64,000 nt of DNA, taken from assembly GCF_001586255.1 (NCBI RefSeq), contig NZ_CP014544.1:3194501-3258500 (forward strand), in the 5' to 3' direction. The notes beneath the pieces were generated by a model. That model searched no databases. It was given only the letters and a program-made list of their open reading frames with translations, and was not told the origin of the DNA. The position numbers and the translations under genes were made by a program. Source of the stretch: Zhongshania aliphaticivorans. Lineage in GTDB: Bacteria > Pseudomonadota > Gammaproteobacteria > Pseudomonadales > Spongiibacteraceae. Positions 7,983-17,500 of the stretch are shown in pieces; position 1 is the first letter of the stretch; the number at the start of each line of letters is the position of its first letter.

Positions 7983-9590
7983 TCACCCAGCCGTCTCCGC
8001 CACATACTCTGCCAACTTGGCCTCAGCCTCGTCACCAAACAAAATTTCACACGCCTCACGCAGGCCAGGTGCGCTGATTATGTCTTCTCTACGCACCACT
8101 AGAGCTATTTTTGAGCGGCGGCGCAGGAAGTCGTCTAGTTTGGTAATCATTTCTCGGCGCGCCGCGTGTTCGATCTCACAGCGCAGGTATTCGGCATTTT
8201 CGATGAGTAATTCCGCGCTACTGGGGTCTTCGCGGATCATCTCCAGCATTTCGATAGCACTGCGGCCGTAGCGCCGCCACAGGCGCTGGGTCAGTGGTTC
8301 AGAGGAGCTGGGGTCGGTTAAAGCGTCTAAATTCATTAGCATGGCTTGATGCAGGTATTCCCGCTTTACGCTGCGCCCCGGTTCGCCGTACCAGCGCTTA
8401 TTGGCGTAAGGCACTTTGATGCCTAGGTCTGCCACTAATTCAGCGACTTCATCACCAACATTGATGCAATCAGTGAGTTTGCCGCCAAATATGCTCAGGT
8501 GTTGATCTTGCTTGTCGACATCAATAGCGTGTTTACGAGACAACTTCACCCAATCGGCTACGCCGTCCTCGCCTTTAAGTGCCAGGGGTCGCACACCACA
8601 GCGCTCAGAAATAATGTCGGCGAGGGTCAGCGGCTTTTCTAGTTTGAGCAAAGCGTTAACATTGTCCAAAACAAAATGCCGATCTGCGTCGGTCACGACC
8701 ACCTCGGGGCTCTCAACTTGGGTATCGGTGGTGCCGATACAGGTTTTAGGTCCCATGGGAATAACAAAAAACAGACGACCATCGCTCGCAAAAAAAGTCA
8801 GTATGCGCTGATTCTCGGTGATCCGATCAACAACCAAGTGAATGCCTTTTGAGAATAAATGACGGTGTGCAGTGTGTTGTCCGCTCAGCTGATTATGTTT
8901 GTCGACGTAGGGGCCACAGGCGTTTATCAGCACCTTAGCGCGTACAGTAAATTGCTCGCCACTGATATTATCTCGCACTTGGCTATGCCAAACGCCGTCG
9001 CGCCGTTCAGCGCCCAGCGACTCTACGTAGTTCGCGACAATGCCGCCGTAATTGAGGCTGGTGCGCACAAAATTAAACACAAAACGCGCGTCATTGTCGT
9101 AAAGATAACAATCTGAGTATTCAAAACCGCCTTCGGCATTGCTGGTATCGATCACTGCCTCGGCATTGGCCAGTGCCTTGCGGCTCATATAGCGCGGCGC
9201 GCGAGTCACAAAGCGGCCAAAGAGCCAGTAAACTATCGTACCCAAATAAACTAAAAACGCCGGAAAGCGAAAGCCTCTTTGAATAGTAGTGAGAAAACGA
9301 ATTTCTTTAACCGTTGAAGGGTAGCTGCGCATCAGGTGATTGCGGCTGCGGCAAAGCTTATTAACCAGAAAATACTCGTGATTCTCTAAGTATTTAATAC
9401 CACCCCACGCCAGATTCGACGAGTTAGAGCTGGTTAAACCCGCAAAGTCGCCTCGGTCAATTAGCGCAACTTTCACTCCTTTCGCTGCCAGCGCGGCAGC
9501 CGACACTGCGCCATTGATTCCGCCACCAAGAATCAGAACATCGAAAGTTCCGCCCTGGAGCTTTCGTACATTGCTTGCCCGTAATTCCAT
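7983..9590 (-). CDS. glpD: FAD-dependent glycerol-3-phosphate dehydrogenase
   Basis: 535 residues. The N-terminal dinucleotide-binding motif LGGGINGA (21-28) binds FAD, and the following segment GDFAGLTSSNSSNLAWGG is typical of GlpD. Residues around 115-135 are hydrophobic, in line with peripheral attachment to the inner membrane. GlpD oxidises glycerol-3-phosphate to dihydroxyacetone phosphate and passes electrons to quinone. The start has AGGG upstream. No glpK, glpF or glpR is beside it, so this copy may serve phospholipid-derived glycerol-3-phosphate or be regulated elsewhere. The stop abuts the repeat-rich spacer. It interrupts the otherwise Pseudomonas-like bamD-pilS order. Confidence 0.9.
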   Translation of the reverse strand: MELRASNVRKLQGGTFDVLILGGGINGAVSAAALAAKGVKVALIDRGDFAGLTSSNSSNLAWGGIKYLENHEYFLVNKLCRSRNHLMRSYPSTVKEIRFLTTIQRGFRFPAFLVYLGTIVYWLFGRFVTRAPRYMSRKALANAEAVIDTSNAEGGFEYSDCYLYDNDARFVFNFVRTSLNYGGIVANYVESLGAERRDGVWHSQVRDNISGEQFTVRAKVLINACGPYVDKHNQLSGQHTAHRHLFSKGIHLVVDRITENQRILTFFASDGRLFFVIPMGPKTCIGTTDTQVESPEVVVTDADRHFVLDNVNALLKLEKPLTLADIISERCGVRPLALKGEDGVADWVKLSRKHAIDVDKQDQHLSIFGGKLTDCINVGDEVAELVADLGIKVPYANKRWYGEPGRSVKREYLHQAMLMNLDALTDPSSSEPLTQRLWRRYGRSAIEMLEMIREDPSSAELLIENAEYLRCEIEHAARREMITKLDDFLRRRSKIALVVRREDIISAPGLREACEILFGDEAEAKLAEYVAETAG

Positions 9591-9624
9591 GCTGCCCTAA
9601 GTCCGTTCACAAAATAAGAAGATA

Positions 9625-9648
9625 CCGGGCGGCGATAATCGCCACCGG
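9625..9648 (-). terminator. Probable nadE terminator hairpin
   Basis: On the minus strand a GGCGA/TCGCC stem with a three-base loop is extended by flanking CCGG/CCGG pairing and is followed by a T-rich stretch. It lies about 25 bases after the nadE stop. The T-tract is imperfect, so the call is moderate. Confidence 0.5.
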
Positions 9649-9672
9649 CCACTAGACCAACATGAGCGCGCC

Positions 9673-11301
9673 TTAATCGCCGATGGGCCACTTCTGGGTA
9701 ATCGGGTAGCGACGGTCGCGGCCAAAGCCACGCTCGGTAATACGCGTGCCTATTGGTGCCTGACGGCGTTTGTACTCATTGATATCGATTAAGCGCAAAA
9801 TACGGTAGACCATTTCGCGCTCAAAACCCGCGGCAATAATGGTCTCAGCACTCTCATCGTGCTCAATATAACGCTCAATGACCTGATCGAGAATTTCGTA
9901 GGGCGGCAGACTGTCTTCATCTTTCTGGTCTGGTGCCAGCTCTGCAGACGGCGGCCGATCAATAACGCGCTGCGGAATTGCTGGCGAGAGGCTATTGCGG
10001 TAGCGAGCCAGCTCAAACACTCGGATTTTAGACACGTCTTTAAGTACGTCAAAGCCACCCGCCATGTCGCCATATAAGGTGGAGTAGCCCACCGCGACTT
10101 CGCTCTTATTACCAGTAGTGAGTACCAGCGAACCCTTTTTGTTTGAGATCGCCATCAGCAGCACACCACGACAACGCGCCTGTAAATTTTCTTCGGTTTT
10201 GTCTGCACTTAAGCCGTCAAATTCATCGCTCAGGGCGAGCATAAAGGCATCGTAGACCGACTCAATAGAGATCACCTGGTAGCGCACTTTTAGAATTGCC
10301 GCCTGGGCCTGAGCATCTTCCATGCTCATTGACGCGGTATAGCGAAACGGCATCATGACCGCCTCTACTCGATCTGCGCCTAAGGCATCTACTGCAATAG
10401 CCAAGGTAACCGCCGAATCAATCCCCCCAGACAGGCCTAAGACCACACTCTTAAAACCGTTTTTGTTGACGTAATCTCGGACGCCCAGCACCAAGGTTTC
10501 GTATATGTCTTCCAGAACAGGGCGCAGATCACTAATCTCGCCCTCGTCAAAGCGCAGGCGGCGACCATCCCAGTTGGCGGTAACGCAATTAATATACTCA
10601 ATATAAGCCGGGCTGCGGGCAATCAATTCGCCCTCGGCCGAGACGACCATAGACGCGCCATCAAAGACCAGCTCGTCCTGACCACCCACCAAATTACAGT
10701 ACACCACTGGCATGCCGCCCTGCCACGCGCGCTGAGCCAGCAGCGCCTCGCGCTCAATTTGCTTGCCGGCATGGAATGGCGAGGCGCTCAAGTTGAGCAT
10801 TAATTTTGCGCCTTCGGCTTTGGCACCCGCGGTGGGGGCGTCTTCCCAAACGTCTTCACAAATGCTGATTGCGGTGGGCACCCCAAAGATATCCATCACT
10901 AAGGTGTGCTTACCCTCTTTAAAATAGCGTTTTTCATCAAAAACCCGATAGTTTGGCAGGCACTGTTTATGGTATTCATTAACCAATTTACCGCCAAAAA
11001 ACACGCCGGCGGCATTGTATAAGCTACCGTCCAAAGACCGTGGATAACCCACCACAACGTAGCAACGGGGGGCTTGGCTGGCAATTTTATGCAGCGCCCG
11101 CTCAATACGATGAACAAGGCTCTCGCGCAGCAGTAAATCCTCCGGCGGGTAGCCCGTAACAACGAGTTCGGGAAACAAGATTAACTGCGGGTCGTGACGA
11201 GAAACCGCCGTTTCAATAGTGGCAATAATTTTCTTGGTGTTGCCTTCGATGTCCCCTACAACGGGGTTGATCTGAGCAAGCACAATACGCAGTGAAGTCA
11301 T
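9673..11301 (-). CDS. nadE: Glutamine-dependent NAD+ synthetase
   Basis: 542 residues in two fused domains. The N-terminal nitrilase-type glutaminase has its catalytic triad at Glu45 (FPELVV), Lys112 (HKQCLPNY) and Cys148 (ISICEDVWED). The C-terminal ammonia-dependent synthetase has the PP-loop motif SGGIDS at 291-296. It amidates nicotinic acid adenine dinucleotide to NAD+ using glutamine nitrogen. I chose the ATG that begins MTSLRIVLAQ because this matches the family start; the frame stays open 22 codons further upstream. It is the only gene between glpD and the divergent pilS. Confidence 0.95.
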   Translation of the reverse strand: MTSLRIVLAQINPVVGDIEGNTKKIIATIETAVSRHDPQLILFPELVVTGYPPEDLLLRESLVHRIERALHKIASQAPRCYVVVGYPRSLDGSLYNAAGVFFGGKLVNEYHKQCLPNYRVFDEKRYFKEGKHTLVMDIFGVPTAISICEDVWEDAPTAGAKAEGAKLMLNLSASPFHAGKQIEREALLAQRAWQGGMPVVYCNLVGGQDELVFDGASMVVSAEGELIARSPAYIEYINCVTANWDGRRLRFDEGEISDLRPVLEDIYETLVLGVRDYVNKNGFKSVVLGLSGGIDSAVTLAIAVDALGADRVEAVMMPFRYTASMSMEDAQAQAAILKVRYQVISIESVYDAFMLALSDEFDGLSADKTEENLQARCRGVLLMAISNKKGSLVLTTGNKSEVAVGYSTLYGDMAGGFDVLKDVSKIRVFELARYRNSLSPAIPQRVIDRPPSAELAPDQKDEDSLPPYEILDQVIERYIEHDESAETIIAAGFEREMVYRILRLIDINEYKRRQAPIGTRITERGFGRDRRYPITQKWPIGD

Positions 11302-11518
11302 TAAACGGTTTCCATCTACAAAAACGGGGCTAAATTCGGTCTTTTCGAGGCAGACCGACCTCAACACTCAATTGGGATGCGATATTCTATCAAATAAGCG
11401 GGAGTGCATCCCCCACTATGGACGTATAAACTGAGACCGGAATTAGGGCGCCGCTACGCCCCACCCATTCCGCTGGGGTATTAGCATTTGTGTAGAGTCC
11501 CCCTAACATAGGAATAAT

Positions 11519-13108
11519 ATGGCCATCGCCCAAGATCATATCCAACAACGCGCGATCATGCGCGTATACAGCGCCTACCGTTTTGCGCTGGCTAGCGCCT
11601 TATTCGTGGCCTTAATGTTTGGCCCCGCCAAGTCGACCTTGGGCACCAGTGCGCCCCAGCTATTTGCGGGAGTCGCCTCGGCTTACGCTATTTTTGCGCT
11701 AAGCTTATTATTGCGCCACTACTTAATCAAAGGCCACTACACCCCCACCCAGCTGTTCTTTGAGTTTTTTATCGACATTGGCGCGATCATGTTCATGAGC
11801 TATTGCTCAGGTAGCACTGATTCCGGGCTGCCACTGCTGCTCATCGTGTCAATTAGCGCCGCCAGTATCACTTTACCCAGCCAACTCAGTTTAGCGATTG
11901 CCGCACTGGCAACCATCTCAGCGCTTAGTGAAGTCGCGGCCCACACCCTCTATGAGCGAGTTAGCACCCAACAGTTTATTGTCGCCGGCATTACCGGCAT
12001 GGCGTATTTCTCTGCCGCCATTGCCATCCGTTACCTCAGTGCGCGCATTGTCAAAACCCAGCAATTAGCAGAACGGCGGCGCACCGACATCGAAACGCTC
12101 TCGGCAATCAACCAACGAATTGTGCAGCGCATGCAAACTGGCATCATCGTGATGTCACGCACTGGGCAAATTAAGCTCATAAATGACGCTGCTCAAGAAT
12201 TATTAGATATTCGCCCAGCCAGTGGCGATCAAGATCAATATGCCCCCGCCGTACTCATTGAAATGGCCAAGAACGCAATTAATGATTCGCAAATTATCAG
12301 TGTGGGACCCCGCCGACTTGATCTACACGTAAATATGACTAACTTAGAGGCCCACAATCACAGTGATTGCCTGCTATACATTGAGAACATCAGCAAAATC
12401 ACCCAGCGGGCGCAAAACCTGAAACTGGCATCGCTGGGCCGTTTCACCGCCAGTATCGCCCATGAAATCCGCAACCCCCTCAGCGCCATCAGTCATGCCG
12501 CGCAACTGCTCGCCGAAAGCCCAAACCTCGACGACAGCGACACCCGTTTCGCCGAAATCATCCAAAACCATGCCATGAGAATGAATGATATTATTAAAAA
12601 CATTCTTGAGCTCTCAAGGGGCCGAACGCCGCAACCGGAGCGTTTCGCACTAGGCAACTGGCTGCAGACATTTAACACTGATTGGCGGCCAACCGAACAC
12701 ACCCAGTACAGCATTACTGTCGAAGTCCTCGGTGAGACAGACATTGTCAATGTCGACCGCAGCCAGCTCAACCAGATCGTTTCTAACATTGCCGACAACG
12801 CAGTTCGGCACGGCGCGGCAAAAGATGGACGCGCCGCGTTAATTTTTCGTTGCAGCACTTTAGCCCGCTCTGGCGCCGTTATTTTAGATATCATTGACAA
12901 TGGCGACGGCATTAAGCCTGAAGATGTAGATAAAATATTTGAGCCATTTTTCACCACCCAAGCCCAGGGCAATGGCTTAGGGCTCTATTTGTGCCGGGAG
13001 CTGTGTTTGGCCAACCAAATTCATATTTATTATCGGCGCACCGCAGATCAGCAAAGTTGTTTTCGCTTACAATTCTCCCACCCTGATCGCGGCACTCTGC
13101 CGGACTAA
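11519..13108 (+). CDS. pilS: Type IV pilus sensor histidine kinase PilS
   Basis: 529 residues. The first 175 or so contain several transmembrane helices, as in Pseudomonas PilS (six helices). A PAS-like region follows (about 200-295), then the HisKA motif with phospho-acceptor His315 in SIAHEIRNPLSA, and a C-terminal ATPase domain with N-box NIADNAVRHG and G-box GNGLGLYL. PilS senses pilin in the inner membrane and controls PilR. GGAA precedes the ATG, although spacing is loose. The response regulator gene follows after 42 bases, and the pilus genes it would control lie just beyond. Confidence 0.94.
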   Translation: MAIAQDHIQQRAIMRVYSAYRFALASALFVALMFGPAKSTLGTSAPQLFAGVASAYAIFALSLLLRHYLIKGHYTPTQLFFEFFIDIGAIMFMSYCSGSTDSGLPLLLIVSISAASITLPSQLSLAIAALATISALSEVAAHTLYERVSTQQFIVAGITGMAYFSAAIAIRYLSARIVKTQQLAERRRTDIETLSAINQRIVQRMQTGIIVMSRTGQIKLINDAAQELLDIRPASGDQDQYAPAVLIEMAKNAINDSQIISVGPRRLDLHVNMTNLEAHNHSDCLLYIENISKITQRAQNLKLASLGRFTASIAHEIRNPLSAISHAAQLLAESPNLDDSDTRFAEIIQNHAMRMNDIIKNILELSRGRTPQPERFALGNWLQTFNTDWRPTEHTQYSITVEVLGETDIVNVDRSQLNQIVSNIADNAVRHGAAKDGRAALIFRCSTLARSGAVILDIIDNGDGIKPEDVDKIFEPFFTTQAQGNGLGLYLCRELCLANQIHIYYRRTADQQSCFRLQFSHPDRGTLPD

Positions 13109-13150
13109 TTACCGTATTATTGAGAAAGTAATTTGAAAGAGCGAACGAAT

Positions 13151-14521
13151 ATGCAGCAGTCCGTACTCATTATTGACGACGAACCAGATATACGAGAATT
13201 ACTCGAGATCACGATCAGTCGTATGGGCTTACACACGATTGCGGTAGGCAATGTTCGCGATGCCATTCAGGCCCTGAGCCAAAATGAAAACATTAATCTC
13301 TGCTTAACCGACATTAAGCTCCCAGACGGCTCGGGGCTGGAAATTGTTCGTCACATTCAGCAAAACGCAATGTGTACTGCCGTGGCGGTACTCACCGCCT
13401 ACGGCAGTACCGAGCTGGCAGTAGAAGCCTTAAAAGCGGGTGCCTTCGACTTTATTAACAAGCCCGTCTCGGTTGAGCAGTTGCGCAGCCTAGTAAAAAC
13501 CGCTTTAAAATTAGACCGCCGCGAAACCCAAGTCGACGGCAGCAGCAATACCCGCTTGCTCGGCGAAACCCAAAGCATTGTCAATCTGCGGGAGCAAATT
13601 TTAAAACTTTCTCGAAGTCAGGCGCCGGTTTACATCAGCGGTGAATCTGGTAGTGGTAAAGAGGTAGTCGCCCGCCTCATTCACGCCAATGGGCCGCGCA
13701 GTGACGCGCCGTTTGTACCGGTAAACTGCGGCGCCATTCCGAGCGAGTTAGTTGAGAGCGAGTTTTTTGGCCACAGCAAAGGCAGCTTTACCGGCGCCTA
13801 CGATCACAAAGAGGGTTTGTTTGAAGCAGCCAACGGCGGCACGCTATTCCTCGACGAAGTCGCTGACCTACCGCTAAATATGCAGGTTAAATTATTACGC
13901 GCCATCCAAGAAAAAGCCGTGCGCCGCATTGGTTCTACCCAAGAAATCCCGGTTGATGTGCGCATCCTTAGCGCCACTCATAGAGACCTTGCCAAGGCAG
14001 TAGCCGCCGAGCACTTTCGCAGCGATTTGTTTTATCGTATTAATGTTATTGAAGTGCAAGTACCCAGCCTGCGGGATCGCGCCAGCGACATTCCGCTGCT
14101 GGCCAAATTCCTGCTAGAAAAAATTGGCCGCGAGTGGGGCGTCACACCGCCAACCCTAGACAAGTCGGCATTAGCGAGTTTGTGCGTATACGGCTTTCCT
14201 GGCAATGTTCGCGAATTAGAAAATATTATCGAGCGCGCCGCTACCCTTTGCGAAAACAATACCATTACCGCCAGCGACTTATCGCTGCCAAGTATTGCCC
14301 CACAAGCGCATAGCAATGCGTCCGCGCCCGATAAAGGCAGCCACTTTGCCGCCGCCAGCGGGCAACTCGAAGAGTATATTGCCGGTATTGAAAAAGAGAT
14401 CATTGCCGACGCGCTGGAAGCCAATCGCTGGAATAAAACCGAGTCCGCCAAAAACCTCGGGCTCACCTTCCGGCAATTTCGTTACAAGCTTAAAAAATAT
14501 CAGCTCGATGAGAAGGGCTAA
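13151..14521 (+). CDS. pilR: Sigma-54-dependent response regulator PilR
   Basis: 456 residues. The receiver domain has phospho-acceptor Asp54 (CLTDIKLPDG). The AAA+ domain has Walker A GESGSGKE at 164-171 and the sigma-54-contacting GSFTGA loop at 211-216. The C-terminus is a Fis-type helix-turn-helix (LGLTFRQFRYKLKK). PilR activates RpoN-dependent pilin promoters. I chose the ATG beginning MQQSVLIIDD, with GAG nine bases upstream; a TTG six codons earlier is possible. It forms an operon with pilS and is convergent with pilY1-A. Confidence 0.95.
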   Translation: MQQSVLIIDDEPDIRELLEITISRMGLHTIAVGNVRDAIQALSQNENINLCLTDIKLPDGSGLEIVRHIQQNAMCTAVAVLTAYGSTELAVEALKAGAFDFINKPVSVEQLRSLVKTALKLDRRETQVDGSSNTRLLGETQSIVNLREQILKLSRSQAPVYISGESGSGKEVVARLIHANGPRSDAPFVPVNCGAIPSELVESEFFGHSKGSFTGAYDHKEGLFEAANGGTLFLDEVADLPLNMQVKLLRAIQEKAVRRIGSTQEIPVDVRILSATHRDLAKAVAAEHFRSDLFYRINVIEVQVPSLRDRASDIPLLAKFLLEKIGREWGVTPPTLDKSALASLCVYGFPGNVRELENIIERAATLCENNTITASDLSLPSIAPQAHSNASAPDKGSHFAAASGQLEEYIAGIEKEIIADALEANRWNKTESAKNLGLTFRQFRYKLKKYQLDEKG

Positions 14522-14533
14522 AACCTCCTATTA

Positions 14534-14564
14534 GGAGCGGCAAGATATAGTTTCTTGCCGCTCC
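14534..14564. terminator. Hairpin between convergent pilR and pilY1-A
   Basis: GGAGCGGCAAG and CTTGCCGCTCC form a perfect 11-bp stem around a nine-base loop. It sits between two convergent stops and could serve both strands. No long T-run follows on either side, so termination efficiency is uncertain. Confidence 0.6.
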
Positions 14565-14573
14565 GGCAACTCA

Positions 14574-17500
14574 TTACTTATAAAAATAATACATGCGCTT
14601 GCGGCCGCTACTTATCACCTTACCGTTACTGGGTTTATAAATAGAATCGCCATCGCCACCCATAATAAAGAAGCGGATTTCGTCGTTCAAATTAACAAGA
14701 CCGGAGATCGGACTAGGCGGCAAACCGCCGCCACTGTACTCCGTACGAGTGCGGCTGCCAGTGAACAGATCAACTTTGTAAGCAAAGGCGCGACCTAATC
14801 CACTTTTGCAGCTAGTAGAATCAGTTCGGGTATCTGGCTGATTTGTCGCAAAATACACGGTACCCGCTTCGGTCAGCGGTGCGTTAACACCTTTTTCACC
14901 CACCGCCAAATCAAAGTAATAGCCTTTGTAGTTTGTATCGCGGCCGTCAAAGACATAGCGTTTAGTATTTGTACTAGAACAAGCAACAGCCGCATTATCT
15001 GTACCTGAGGCCTCGTAGCCGCCATTAACTGAATCAAAGCAATTGGCACTGACATCGGTTTGATTCAGTAAATTACTGTTGTAGATCGCAGTGGTACTAC
15101 CCGCCGACGAACCAGTATTGCGATCTATCAGCATATAAAAGCGGTTTTGCACGTTCTGCGCCGTACCCACGGTTGTTGAACTGGTGTACAAGGGGTGTTC
15201 ACGGTCACCGCTAACGGCAACTACCAAATCGTGATTACGGGTGGGAATGATATCCACGCCATATAAGAACTTGCGCTTGCCGTTACCCGCAGTGCCTAAT
15301 TCGGCAAATTTACTAATCGCAATTTCCGAGACAGGCACACTGTTTCCGGTAGCGGTATAGGAATCAGATTTATCTAAATCAATGCGCCAAATATTGCCGC
15401 CGACATCACTCGCATACAGCCGATCGGTATAGCCGTCACCGCGCCGATCGAGAAAGGTTATATCTGCCGCAAAGGCGCTAGTAAGGCCCGTATTAGCCAC
15501 ACACGTTCCCGCCACGCCCTCGGTAGTCAAGCTCGCGTAATGGCTGCTACCAATACCTGCACAGCTATACAGCGACGCCCAGATAATCTTACCGGTGATA
15601 CCGTCGAGAATAACCACTCCGCGCCCCATCGTGTCTGCTGCAACGACAGGATCGGCATCTTGTTCTGGCGAGTAACCTGCACCAAAAATCAATACCGGAC
15701 GATCGCGACCACCTATTTTCGTGACCTTGGGCTGCGACCATGTATAGCCAAGTTCATTAATAATCGTGTTATCGAGCTTCCACATTAACGACGGGGCAAA
15801 GGGGTCGGTCACATTCATGGCATACATAAATCGGCCGCCACGACGAGAGCTCAAATACAAATATTTATGACCCGAGGTTGCACTTGTGGCCCTATCGTCT
15901 TGGAAAAACGTGGTAGTACCATCAAAGAAATATTTACGTCGCTCCGCTGGTGAGCCTGACGGGGTATCGGGAAAGCGGATTGCCGGATCGTCACGAAATA
16001 AACGGGGAAATTGATCTAAAAAATCCTTAGCAACAAAACTCCACAGCTCGCCGCCAGGACGAACTGACACACCCGCACCATTGCTCATTACCGCCGTTTG
16101 ATTACCGTTAATTGCGCGGAAATGACCATCATTAGCACCGTAGTAAACCACCACGCCAGTACCACTACCGTAGTTAACAACGGCAGGTCTGGAGTGCAGA
16201 ACGTCGCCATGCACAGACCCGCGAATAGAAATGGGGCAATTGGAATCTCGGGAACCCTGCGGGCACGGGCCAGTCATGGCCTCATTACCAGCAATATCGT
16301 CGCCACGAACCCAGTTAATTAAATTTTCTGCCGTTAAGGTATCGCCACTAGTGCCACAAGTTACTGAAGCTCCCGACGTAAATACCCACGTCTCCAACCT
16401 TCCTGTGAAATTATCGCTGTCAACGTAGGTTCCACCACTCAACACCACTGAACCAGTGACACCAGCACTGTTGTACACTCCGGCTGTATTCCCTGTGATT
16501 TGGCAGTTATCTAAGGTTTTTTGAGCATTTGTTGTGCCTGATGATATGCCGTGGTCACTCTGATTAACCTTAATCAACTTACTTACTTTGGTAATGGGCT
16601 TGGCGGTAAACGTAAAATTTCCTTCAATCTTATTACTACCCGAAAACGCCAAGGTAAAGCTATTGGCACCGCTAGCAGTAAGACTACAGGGGCTTGAGCT
16701 GCAGCTTGCGCCACCTGGGATATCGCTATCGAGCAAAACCGCATCGTTGCTTGCATTGAAATCAAAGGCACTACCGCTGGTCATTACGATATTGGTTAAG
16801 CTGTATACACAACTTGACACACCCTTATCTTTAGTACATGAAACACTACCATTTACAGTACCTCGCGCACCTGCGGTAATTGAAGAAATACTATCTCTAC
16901 TCGACGCGGATAGCGTAGTTGTAAAATAAGCTGTTAAGGCAGAATTACTGGTATCGAAATTTACCAAACCATTCGCGCCGCAACTCCCTGTGGGGCATTT
17001 ATTGGTGTAAACCCGCCTCGCACCGCTATTTGTTAAATAATCTACCCGCAACATTTGTGCTGCGCCGCCTTTCTGTACTAAGTCGCCGTCTGGCGCATCA
17101 CGCGCACCGCCATCGCCTTCAGGGCTATTCTTCCAAAAGCCATCAGGTAGGGCTGGCCAGTTCGCTGAGTTACTTGGCGTGTTGGTCGTCCAAAAACTTA
17201 ATGCATCATCAACGAGACCGCCGGTTTCAGAGTTAACAATGGAATTTGAGCCAGTGGTAGAGTCATCGGCATCGGTCAATACAATAGAACCAGCGTCATC
17301 CACCCCAAACTGAAACTGTTTAACATTGCCAATCCAACGCGGCCCACCCGACGGGTCGGGGCGGAACATCGCAATATAAATCTGGTTCTCGTAAGTACCT
17401 TGCGTATTCGCACTCACCGGCAATGTCGCAGACGAAAAAACGCTGTTCACGTCTTGTACTTCGTTGAAAATTTCCAGTAAAACGCGGGTTAAAGCATCAC

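Noticed and set aside
7713-8102. 129-codon open frame on the plus strand in the repeat spacer
   Set aside because: It runs through inverted repeats and into the antisense of glpD, with no ribosome site, and its protein has no recognisable features.
12493-12972. 159-codon open frame antisense to pilS
   Set aside because: Lies wholly within the conserved kinase domain of pilS on the other strand and has no upstream ribosome site.
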